Shown: in pieces, positions 1 through 5,517 of the stretch
Layout of the letters: each line of letters begins with the position of its first letter
Numbering within the stretch: position 1 is the first letter of the stretch
Assembly (NCBI GenBank): GCA_003167475.1
Contig: PMTB01000235.1
Location: forward strand, 1,458 to 7,478
Direction of reading: 5' to 3'
From: a candidate division FCPU426 bacterium
GTDB lineage: Bacteria > Oederibacteriota > PGYV01 > Palsa-1178
DNA: 6,021 nucleotides
The notes under the pieces: model-generated
Told to the model about the DNA's origin: nothing
Seen by the model: the letters and a program-made list of their open reading frames with translations, nothing else
The model's database searches: none
Made by a program: the position numbers and the translations under genes

Positions 1-443
1 CGCGCTACACAAGGAACGGTAATTTCACCCTTGACTCCGACGGCACACTGGTCACGCAGCAGGGATACCCTGTGCTCGGACAGCAGGGCCAGATAAAGCT
101 GAACAGCACGAATATTCACATTGACGGGAACGGCAGGGTATTTGACGATAAGTCCGAGGTTGACAGCATCCGCGTGGCGATGTTTTCGAAGGATGATCAG
201 CTGAGGAAACAGGGCGACAGCCTTTTCCTCAAACTTGACGGGACGCCGCTGACCGAGGATGACAATGTCGAGCACGTCCAGGTCAAACAGGGTTACCTTG
301 AAAGTTCCAACGTAAACGTCGTGAAGGAAATGGTCCAGATGATAACGGCTTACAGGGCATATGAGTCTTCCGCAAAAGCGATCCAGACCCAGGATGAGAC
401 TCTGAACAAGGCCGCAAATGATGTCGGAGCCATTACAATATAA
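1..443 (+). CDS. flgF: Flagellar proximal rod protein FlgF, 3' part (5' end outside window)
   Basis: The reading frame is open from base 3 and runs to a TAA at 441-443, giving the last 146 residues; the start lies upstream of the window. FlgF forms part of the proximal rod of the flagellar basal body in the periplasm. The visible part opens with the YTRNGNF block shared by the rod/hook family (FlgE, FlgF, FlgG), followed by a D-x-x-G-x-L-V-T stretch and QGYPVLG. It ends with the family C-terminal helix, LESSNVNVVKEM then YRAYESSAKA, which forms a coiled coil with the N-terminal helix in the assembled rod. It is clearly paralogous to the next gene: bases 3-74 align with about 804-875 of flgG. 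The FlgF call rests on its position directly before flgG. A second FlgG-like copy is the alternative, because the diagnostic N-terminal region is not visible. Confidence 0.85.
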   Translation, partial: RYTRNGNFTLDSDGTLVTQQGYPVLGQQGQIKLNSTNIHIDGNGRVFDDKSEVDSIRVAMFSKDDQLRKQGDSLFLKLDGTPLTEDDNVEHVQVKQGYLESSNVNVVKEMVQMITAYRAYESSAKAIQTQDETLNKAANDVGAITI

Positions 444-466
444 AATTTTTTTGAGGAGGCTTTAAA

Positions 467-1258
467 ATGTTAAGATCACTTTGGACGGCGGCTACAGGCA
501 TGGCGGCTCAGCAATACAACATTGACACCATTTCAAATAACCTCGCGAACGTTAATACGACGGCTTTCAAAAAAAGCCGCGCGGAATTCCAGGATCTGCT
601 CTATCAGACGATAAGGCCGGCGGGAATGACCAACAGCATGGGGACGCAGTTCCCGACGCCTATTGAAATAGGGCACGGGACCAAGTTATCCGCCACGCAA
701 AAATCATTCATACAGGGAAACCTCGTGCAGACCGACAACCCGCTTGACCTTTCTGTTCAGGGCGCGGGTTTCTTCGCTATACAGAACCCGAACGGGGACG
801 TAGCCTACACAAGGGACGGTTCATTTAAGGTCGATGGAACCGGCAATCTGGTGACTTCAAGCGGATACAGCCTGATACCGGCGATAACCATACCTCAGAA
901 CACGAGCGCTGTTGTGATAAGGGAGAACGGCGACATTATGGTCACGGTGCCGAACCAGACTGACGCTCAGAACGTGGGATCCATCAGGCTCACTAATTTT
1001 ATCAACCCCGCCGGACTTGAAAGCCTCGGTGGAAATCTTTATAAGGAAACGGAAGCCTCTGGGGAAGCCGTGGATGGCACGCCGGGAACAGCCGGATTCG
1101 GGGCGCTCACGCAGGGCCAGCTCGAAGCTTCGAATGTCTCGGTTGTCGAGGAGATGGTCAACATGATCACTTCCCAGCGCGCATATGAAATAAACGCGAA
1201 GGCCATAACGACCTCGGACCAGATGCTTACCACCGCTAATAATTTAAAGAGCACTTAA
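467..1258 (+). CDS. flgG: Flagellar distal rod protein FlgG
   Basis: This 263-residue protein is close to the length of enterobacterial FlgG (about 260) and is complete. FlgG polymerises into the distal rod, the drive shaft passing through the P and L rings. The N-terminus (residues 1-45) carries the rod signature ISNNLANVNTTAFK. Residues 46-63, beginning YQTIR and ending FP, match in place and length the FlgG-specific segment that separates rod from hook subunits. The central part holds GNLVQTDNPLDL, GAGFF and YTRDGSF. The C-terminal helix has LEASNVSVVEEM and QRAYEINAKAI. The start is set by GAGGAGG at 453-459, 7 bases before the ATG. It lies 23 bp after flgF and 13 bp before flgA, so it is cotranscribed. 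FlgG is exported by the flagellar type III apparatus, and accordingly no signal peptide is seen. Confidence 0.97.
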   Translation: MLRSLWTAATGMAAQQYNIDTISNNLANVNTTAFKKSRAEFQDLLYQTIRPAGMTNSMGTQFPTPIEIGHGTKLSATQKSFIQGNLVQTDNPLDLSVQGAGFFAIQNPNGDVAYTRDGSFKVDGTGNLVTSSGYSLIPAITIPQNTSAVVIRENGDIMVTVPNQTDAQNVGSIRLTNFINPAGLESLGGNLYKETEASGEAVDGTPGTAGFGALTQGQLEASNVSVVEEMVNMITSQRAYEINAKAITTSDQMLTTANNLKST

Positions 1259-1271
1259 TAGACACATATAG

Positions 1272-2222
1272 ATGAAATTTAAAATATTCCTGATATTGGT
1301 TCTTGTTTTTACCGCCGCCGGACTGCACGCGCAGGGCGCGGAAGTTGTTCTTAAAAGTGGCGATGTTTATGTTTCGACCGGAAAAATATATCTCGGTGAC
1401 ATAGCGGATATTACAAATGCGGCGCCAAAAGATCTGGAAAAGCTCCGGGAGCTCTATATAAAAAGGGCTGCGGTCCCGGGTTATAAGGTGGTCGTTGAAA
1501 AAGAATATGTGGCAAACAGGGTTTCCAAGTACCTGCCGTACGTCACTGTGACAGGCGCGGATTTTGTAAATGTTTACACTTCAAAAGGCTCTGTCAGCCG
1601 GGAAGACGTGGAAAAGACGGCAAAGGATTTTGTGCTGACAAATATGCCGTGGAAACTCGACGCGGCCGAGGTAAAAGTCAGGCAGGCAAAAGGCGATATT
1701 CCCGTAACGCAGGGAGAAGTTCTTTTAAAGGTCAAAGACGAAGGCAAGTTCAACTACCGCGGGAACCTTGTGGTGCCCGTTGAAGTATATATAGACGGAA
1801 AATATTACAGGACAGAACCGGTGTCAATGGTTGTGAAAGTCAACGCTCCGTGCGCCGCGGCTCAGACCGACTTAAGCAGGCACACGGCTATAGGCGCGGA
1901 TGGAATATCCATGGAGACAAGGGATATCACGTACCTGCCGGAAGCCATAATAACGGATATATCGTTCTTCAATAATAAGACCCCTGTGAGGAACATACTC
2001 AAGGGCACAATCGTGACTTCGGACATGTTTGAAAGCCTGCCGCTTTTCAGGCGGGGGGCGTTGATAGATGTCATAGTCAAGGTAAGGGCCATCAGTGTGC
2101 AGGCCGAAGGCACGGCCCTCTCCGACGGCAGGGAAGGCGATATGGTAAGGGTTAAGCTCTCAAGCGGCAAGATTGTCGAGGGCAAAACCGGGCCGGATGG
2201 AAAAGTCATCATTGAAAAATAA
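1272..2222 (+). CDS. flgA: P-ring assembly chaperone FlgA (long form, SAF-type C-terminal domain)
   Basis: FlgA is a periplasmic chaperone needed for FlgI to polymerise into the P ring. The 316-residue protein starts with a Sec signal peptide (MKFK, a hydrophobic core, likely cleavage near LHA at residues 18-20). The family-specific part is the C-terminal third: an SAF-like segment around residues 238-262 (KGTIVTSDMF, then LFRRG), then G-T-A-L-S-D-G-R-E-G-D at 280-290 and V-R-V-K-L-S-S-G-K, ending in a short beta hairpin. This matches the usual FlgA ending (G-x-A-L-x-D-G-x-x-G-D-x-V-R-V). The protein is about 100 residues longer than enterobacterial FlgA, with an extra N-terminal region (residues 24-185) as in many non-enteric forms. 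One cysteine is present, C194. No clear Shine-Dalgarno precedes the ATG, which lies 13 bp after the flgG stop, so translational coupling to flgG is likely. Its position before flgH and flgI suits its role. Confidence 0.92.
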   Translation: MKFKIFLILVLVFTAAGLHAQGAEVVLKSGDVYVSTGKIYLGDIADITNAAPKDLEKLRELYIKRAAVPGYKVVVEKEYVANRVSKYLPYVTVTGADFVNVYTSKGSVSREDVEKTAKDFVLTNMPWKLDAAEVKVRQAKGDIPVTQGEVLLKVKDEGKFNYRGNLVVPVEVYIDGKYYRTEPVSMVVKVNAPCAAAQTDLSRHTAIGADGISMETRDITYLPEAIITDISFFNNKTPVRNILKGTIVTSDMFESLPLFRRGALIDVIVKVRAISVQAEGTALSDGREGDMVRVKLSSGKIVEGKTGPDGKVIIEK

Positions 2223-2246
2223 AAATATATTTCAAGGAGATGTAAA

Positions 2247-2867
2247 ATGGAAAAAAAAGGATTTCTGACGGCTTTTGCCGCAATCGTCCTTATGGCACTT
2301 TATTCGGGCGTGTTGCTTGCTGATGATGTCGTAAAGAACGAGGACGATATTGAGTCCGTTTATACGGACCACAAGGCTTACAAGGTCGGCGACATCGTGA
2401 CCATTATAATCGTCGAATCGACACAGGGTTCGCAGAGCGCGTCTCTTTCCACGTCAAAACAACAGTCAATGAACGCCGGCATGGGTACAACGACATCGTG
2501 GGGCGGCGGCAAGACAAGCACGCTCCCGGTACCGGCATGGGGAGCCGGCGCGGGCGAATACCAGGACGGCGGAGGAACATCCATCAGGGCGGGTTCACTT
2601 CAGGCAAAACTTTCCGCAAGGGTGGAGAAGGTGCTTTCAAACGGCAACCTTGTCATAAAGGGCACAAAAGTCATACTTGTAAACGATGACAAGCAGAATC
2701 TTGTCATAAAAGGCGTGATTAGGGCAGAAGACATTGCGTCGGATAATACCATAATGTCAACCAGCGTGGCTGATGCCATAATTGAGTACGAAGGAAATGG
2801 ACCGATAGGCGAGAAAACATCGCCGGGGATAATCACGAGGATACTGGACTGGCTCGGCATATTCTAA
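2247..2867 (+). CDS. flgH: Flagellar L-ring protein FlgH, apparently without a lipobox cysteine
   Basis: FlgH forms the outer-membrane L ring, the bushing around the distal rod. The protein has 206 residues (E. coli FlgH is about 232). Family features are SVYTDHKAYKVGDIVTIIIVE (about residues 37-57), a Ser/Gly/Thr-rich middle (59-108), the SLQAKLSARVEKVLSNGNLVIKG strand region, VIRAEDI, and the typical ending GIITRILDWLGIF. An N-terminal signal sequence is present (EKK, then hydrophobic residues 6-24, likely cleavage after A25 before DD). Unlike classical FlgH, which is a lipoprotein, neither the signal region nor the rest of the protein contains a cysteine. It probably follows the signal peptidase I route and lacks a lipid anchor. 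The start is supported by AAGGAGATG at 2234-2242. It sits 24 bp after flgA and 13 bp before the flgI ATG. Confidence 0.95.
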   Translation: MEKKGFLTAFAAIVLMALYSGVLLADDVVKNEDDIESVYTDHKAYKVGDIVTIIIVESTQGSQSASLSTSKQQSMNAGMGTTTSWGGGKTSTLPVPAWGAGAGEYQDGGGTSIRAGSLQAKLSARVEKVLSNGNLVIKGTKVILVNDDKQNLVIKGVIRAEDIASDNTIMSTSVADAIIEYEGNGPIGEKTSPGIITRILDWLGIF

Positions 2868-2876
2868 AGAGGTGAT
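2866..2876 (+). promoter_or_regulatory. Strong Shine-Dalgarno that fixes the flgI start
   Basis: AAAGAGGTGAT matches AAGGAGGTGAT, the complement of the 16S rRNA tail, at 10 of 11 bases. It overlaps the flgH stop codon and places its GAGG core 8 bases before the ATG at 2881. An in-frame GTG at 2872 lies inside this site and so cannot be the start it serves; the ATG at 2881 is preferred. Confidence 0.8.
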
Positions 2877-2880
2877 ATTA

Positions 2881-3999
2881 ATGAGAAAACATTTAAGGAT
2901 CATTACGGCTGTTTTAATAATCTCGGCAATAGCAGCGGTCTCGCTGTCCGCCGTGGAAAATCAGATAAGGAATATAGCCAGGTTTAAGGGCGTACGGGAC
3001 AACCAACTTTCCGGGTTCGGGCTTGTTGTGGGCCTGAAAGGCACCGGGGACAGGAACACCACGGTGTTCACCACGCAGGCCATAGTGAATATGCTGAAAA
3101 GATTCGGGCTTGCCGACGCGGCCAGCCAGATAAAAACCCGCAATGTGGCAGCGGTCATGGTTACGGCGAATTTACCCGCCTTCGCGAAAAAAGGCGACAA
3201 GCTTGATGTTATCGTATCCTCCATGGGCGACGCGCAGAGCATAGACGGCGGCCAGCTGCTCATAACCACCATGAAAGGGCTTGATGATAATATTTATGTT
3301 TCCGCCCAGGGGCCCGTTTCCACTGGCGAGAACGGCTCCGCCATGACTTCCATTACCGGCTTAAAGAGCAGGATGACGACAGGCCGCGTCCCGAATGGCG
3401 GGCTTGTTGAAAAAGAAGTCCCGGTTACTTTTGTCGACGAAAAAAACAATATGTACCTTATTATGGATATACCTGATTTCACTTCCTCTGACAGGATAAT
3501 GTACGCCATCAATTCGCAGTTTTGGGGAAATATAGCGACAACCGTTGACGCCGGTACGATAAAAATAGCGGTGCCTTTTGATTTTCAGAACAATTACGTG
3601 TCGTTTGCCGCGGCTATAGAGGGCATTTATGTGCAGCTTGAGGAAGTGGGCAATAAAGTTGTGATAAACGAGAGGACAGGTACTGTAGTAATGGGCTCCG
3701 ATGTGACCATAGATACCTGCGCCGTGTCCCACGGCAATTTCAATGTCAATATAGCGGTGACCAAGCAGATATCCCAGCCGAACCCGTTTGTACCGGGAGC
3801 GTCTGCCATGGTATATGAGGATTCAAACATAAAAGTGGAAGGCGCCGGCAACCAGCTTGTGACGCTGCCGCAGAGCGCGAGCGTGCAGGACCTGGTGAAC
3901 GCATTGAACGTGCTCGGAGCGTCGCCGCAGGATATTATCAGCATTATTCAGGCTATCAAGGCGGCAAACGCTTTGCATGCCGTAATTTCGATAATGTAA
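2881..3999 (+). CDS. flgI: Flagellar P-ring protein FlgI
   Basis: FlgI assembles in the periplasm, with FlgA's help, into the P ring that surrounds the rod at the peptidoglycan layer. From the ATG at 2881 the protein has 372 residues (E. coli about 365). It begins with a Sec signal peptide (MRKHLR, hydrophobic 7-22, likely cleavage near A24). Directly after it comes the strongly conserved NQIRNIARFKGVRDNQLSG region and the hallmark GFGLVVGLKGTGD (45-57). Further family blocks are PNGGLVEKEVP, the TCAVSHGN region near residue 280, and the C-terminal helix VQDLVNALNVLGASPQDIISIIQAI. Only one cysteine (C280) remains of the pair known in enterobacterial FlgI; the position near the C-terminus is alanine here (ANALHA). 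An upstream in-frame GTG at 2872 is rejected because it falls within the ribosome binding site. Confidence 0.97.
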   Translation: MRKHLRIITAVLIISAIAAVSLSAVENQIRNIARFKGVRDNQLSGFGLVVGLKGTGDRNTTVFTTQAIVNMLKRFGLADAASQIKTRNVAAVMVTANLPAFAKKGDKLDVIVSSMGDAQSIDGGQLLITTMKGLDDNIYVSAQGPVSTGENGSAMTSITGLKSRMTTGRVPNGGLVEKEVPVTFVDEKNNMYLIMDIPDFTSSDRIMYAINSQFWGNIATTVDAGTIKIAVPFDFQNNYVSFAAAIEGIYVQLEEVGNKVVINERTGTVVMGSDVTIDTCAVSHGNFNVNIAVTKQISQPNPFVPGASAMVYEDSNIKVEGAGNQLVTLPQSASVQDLVNALNVLGASPQDIISIIQAIKAANALHAVISIM

Positions 4000-4005
4000 T
4001 AAAGC

Positions 4006-4020
4006 CCGCTTATAAAGCGG
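4006..4020 (+). other. Intercistronic hairpin between flgI and flgJ
   Basis: CCGCTT and AAGCGG form a perfect 6-bp stem around a 3-base loop (ATA), starting 7 bases after the flgI stop. No T tract follows (ATAAAATG comes next), so it is not an intrinsic terminator. It could protect the upstream mRNA 3' end or tune flgJ expression. The role is inference; the dyad itself is visible. Confidence 0.5.
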
Positions 4021-4042
4021 ATAAAATGCACAAGGAGAAACA

Positions 4043-4468
4043 ATGCCGGATTTTTTAGGTGGGTCGGAAATTATCGCCAGGACCGACATGCTCAGCATGA
4101 CCAATAAGATGCAGGAAGCCGCGCTTCAGGCGAATAAAGCGCAGAATGTGAACGACCCCAAGTACCTTGCGCAGGTTAAGAACGTTTCGCGCGAGTTTGA
4201 GTCGATATTTTTGAACTATATGCTCCAGCAGATGAGGAAGACAGTTCCTGAAGATACCCTTACCGGAGAAAGCGCGGCCAAGGATATTTTCATGGGAATG
4301 CAGGACGAGGAAACGTCAAAGGACCTGTCAAAGGCCGGCGGCATAGGCCTGGCCGCAATACTTTACACGCAGCTTGCCAGTCAGGGTGTTGCGGCAAAGC
4401 ACCACCCCGCCGCGCATATAGCGCCAATTACGCCGCCAATACCCAATAAAACAGATATCACGGTATAA
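4043..4468 (+). CDS. flgJ: Single-domain FlgJ-type rod-binding protein (no muramidase domain)
   Basis: The 141-residue protein matches the N-terminal rod-binding half of FlgJ, which caps or scaffolds the growing rod. The domain spans about residues 42-112: a helix with VSREFESIFLNYMLQQMRKTVPED, a linker with G-E-S-A-A-K-D-I-F, then M-Q-D-E-E-T-S-K-D-L-S-K-A-G-G-I-G-L-A. The two-domain FlgJ of beta- and gammaproteobacteria adds a C-terminal peptidoglycan hydrolase; here the protein stops at 141 residues and a terminator follows, so that activity must come from another gene. Residues 115-135 form a Pro/Ala/His-rich tail (HHPAAHIAP, then PPIP) without an obvious counterpart. There is no signal peptide, which agrees with export by the type III apparatus. 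AAGGAGA at 4032-4038 supports the start. It is the last gene of the first operon. Confidence 0.9.
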   Translation: MPDFLGGSEIIARTDMLSMTNKMQEAALQANKAQNVNDPKYLAQVKNVSREFESIFLNYMLQQMRKTVPEDTLTGESAAKDIFMGMQDEETSKDLSKAGGIGLAAILYTQLASQGVAAKHHPAAHIAPITPPIPNKTDITV

Positions 4469-4484
4469 TAAACTGACCAGATTT

Positions 4485-4513
4485 AAGGCCGGCAAATAGC
4501 CGGCTTTTTTTTT
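4485..4513 (+). terminator. Rho-independent terminator after flgJ
   Basis: A perfect GCCGGC/GCCGGC stem (4488-4493 with 4499-4504) closes a 5-base AAATA loop. It is extended by a G-T and two A-T pairs and followed by nine T residues (4505-4513). It lies 16 bp after the flgJ stop and separates the rod/ring operon from the flgM unit. Confidence 0.92.
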
Positions 4514-4553
4514 AAAATTACCGCAAAATGCCGGACCCTCGGCACAATACAAT

Positions 4554-4579
4554 AAAACCTCATAAAATATGGGGTTTTT
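4554..4579 (+). terminator. Possible second hairpin terminator
   Basis: AAAACCTC (4554-4561) pairs with GGGGTTTT (4571-4578) through seven Watson-Crick pairs and one G-T pair. An inner ATA/TAT can lengthen the stem to 11 bp around an AAA loop. The T run (4575-4579) is mostly part of the stem, so termination would be weak. It may back up the strong terminator 41 bp upstream. The flanking A and T runs make weak activity from the opposite strand conceivable. Confidence 0.4.
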
Positions 4580-4604
4580 CAGTTAAAGAAAAACAAAATA
4601 ATGC

Positions 4605-4631
4605 TAAAGTTAACTGTTATATATACGATAT
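4605..4631 (+). promoter_or_regulatory. Sigma-28 (FliA)-type promoter for flgM-flgN-flgK
   Basis: TAAAGTTA at 4605-4612 matches 7 of 8 bases of the enteric sigma-28 -35 element TAAAGTTT. Exactly 11 bases later, TACGATAT (4624-4631) matches GCCGATAA at 5 of 8 positions, including the core CGATA. The spacing is the canonical one. Transcription would begin near 4637-4640, leaving a leader of about 37 bases before the flgM ATG. A class-3 promoter here would place flgM, the inhibitor of sigma-28, under sigma-28 itself, as known in Salmonella and E. coli. Confidence 0.75.
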
Positions 4632-4638
4632 ATGTATA
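4622..4638 (+). repeat. Inverted repeat overlapping the -10 element
   Basis: TATAC (4622-4626) and GTATA (4634-4638) form a 5+5 dyad with a 7-base spacer that covers the proposed -10 element and reaches the likely start site. A perfect 8-base palindrome, AGTTAACT, lies at 4608-4615. Both could be operator half-sites, but the region is AT-rich and short dyads arise there by chance. Confidence 0.25.
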
Positions 4639-4675
4639 GAAGAAAGCAATGAAGCATTAAAAAGGAGGAATTAAC

Positions 4676-4978
4676 ATGACACCCATTAACAACGCAGGAA
4701 ACATCAAACCGATTCTGCCGCAGAACATCACCGATGTAGCCACAGCGGTAAAAGCCAAAGATGTAGCGCCGGTCAACACAGCAGCCGTCACGCAGGCCGC
4801 TGACAAAGTTGAGATTTCAAGGCAGGCAAAGGTTATAAGCAAAGCCGCGATAGCCCTTAACGAACTGCCTGATGTAAGGACAGATTTGGTTAAGGCCGCC
4901 CAGGTAAGGATTGACGCCGAGAACCGTGTTCCGGCCAATATGCTTGCCCAGAAAATGCTTTTTGAAGATGTAAAGTAA
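4676..4978 (+). CDS. flgM: Anti-sigma-28 factor FlgM
   Basis: FlgM binds and inhibits the flagellar sigma factor FliA until the hook is finished, when it is exported and late genes switch on. The protein has 100 residues, the usual family size. The N-terminal 40 residues are rich in Ala, Val, Asn and Thr and look disordered, as expected. The conserved region starts with DKVEISRQAK (43-52), followed by the helix ELPDVRTDLVKAAQVRI (63-79) and LAQKMLFED (90-98), which correspond to the sigma-binding helices. The G-x-Y turn commonly seen between the last two helices is replaced by residues of IDAENRVP, and the stretch is about one residue shorter. AAAGGAGGAA at 4661-4670 is a strong Shine-Dalgarno at good spacing. 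A sigma-28-type promoter lies upstream, and flgN follows after 9 bp. Confidence 0.92.
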   Translation: MTPINNAGNIKPILPQNITDVATAVKAKDVAPVNTAAVTQAADKVEISRQAKVISKAAIALNELPDVRTDLVKAAQVRIDAENRVPANMLAQKMLFEDVK

Positions 4979-4987
4979 CGGGTATCG

Positions 4988-5497
4988 ATGGACAAAAAAT
5001 TAACGCAGGCATTCGTTGCGGCCGTAAAAAAACAGTGCGGATTATACGTGCGTTTAAAACAGGCGGCAGTATCGGAACAGAAAGTGCTTGCCTCCAAAGA
5101 CGGACGGGGGCTTGATGAAATAGCGAAAAAGCAGGAAGATATATTGAAGGAGATACACGGATACGAAGTTGAAAAGAAAACGCTCTTTGAGAAAATGGCT
5201 GCGGACGAGGGCTTTAAATATACGCCCGAATTAAAACTCCAGGATGTGCTTTTTAAGGCCCGGGACGCAGAAGCATCTGAAATAGAAATGGAAACAGCCA
5301 AACTGATAATATTAATGAAGGAAAACGCCTTGTTAAACGCAAATAACGGCGGGCTGATTAAAAACTTCCTGAACTTCAGGGAGTTTACGGCCGGCCTGAG
5401 ATCAAGGATGGAAAATCCGGTGCAGCAGACTTACACACCCGGCGGGCTCGTAAATAACGTCCGGGAGAAGCAGTCAAAGTTCGACCAAAAGATATAA
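4988..5497 (+). CDS. flgN: Flagellar export chaperone FlgN
   Basis: FlgN is a cytoplasmic chaperone that delivers the junction proteins FlgK and FlgL to the type III export gate. The 169-residue protein is almost wholly helical and charged: a first helix at about 5-38, a second with repeated E/K/I/L at 42-72, and a long helix from about 94 to 140 with ETAKLIILMKENALLNANN. It ends with the family-like T-Y-T-P-G-G (149-153) close to the C-terminus. There is no signal peptide or membrane segment. FlgN sequences diverge strongly, so the call depends on helix layout, the ending, and the position between flgM and flgK, the classical place for it. The ATG is 9 bp after the flgM stop with only a weak GGG upstream (4980-4982), which suggests coupling to flgM. 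flgK follows after 20 bp. Confidence 0.85.
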   Translation: MDKKLTQAFVAAVKKQCGLYVRLKQAAVSEQKVLASKDGRGLDEIAKKQEDILKEIHGYEVEKKTLFEKMAADEGFKYTPELKLQDVLFKARDAEASEIEMETAKLIILMKENALLNANNGGLIKNFLNFREFTAGLRSRMENPVQQTYTPGGLVNNVREKQSKFDQKI

Positions 5498-5517
5498 AAT
5501 TCGAAGGGAGAAAACAA

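Noticed and set aside
3..875. Nucleotide similarity between flgF and flgG as a recent duplication
   Set aside because: The similarity follows the protein motifs shared by all rod and hook proteins (YTR-x-G and the C-terminal helix) and is too patchy for a recent copy; these are ancient paralogues.
2498..2689. A 63-codon plus-strand frame inside flgH, rich in Gly and Arg
   Set aside because: It is an out-of-frame reading of the Gly-rich flgH middle, with no family match; flgH is supported at both ends.
2872..2880. GTG at 2872 as the flgI start
   Set aside because: The codon lies inside the Shine-Dalgarno AAAGAGGTGAT that serves the ATG at 2881, and the shorter product already has a good signal peptide.
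3361..3732. Minus-strand open frames within flgI (also 2961-3272, 3294-3512 and 3627-3944)
   Set aside because: They overlap a confidently identified gene end to end, show no recognisable family features and have biased compositions expected of the reverse complement.
4610..4638. A sigma-70 promoter (TTAACT, 17 bases, TGTATA) before flgM
   Set aside because: The -35 matches 4 of 6 bases and the -10 only about 3 of 6; the overlapping sigma-28 pattern fits far better.
4657..5301. A long open frame on the minus strand (214 codons) opposite flgM and flgN
   Set aside because: Its translation is low-complexity Ser/Ala/Phe/Thr typical of an antisense shadow, it crosses two well-supported genes, and its start has no convincing ribosome binding site.
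5475..5501. A sigma-28 promoter just upstream of flgK (CAAAGTTC)
   Set aside because: The -35-like half is fair, but the sequence at the required spacing (ATAAAATT) lacks the CGAT core.
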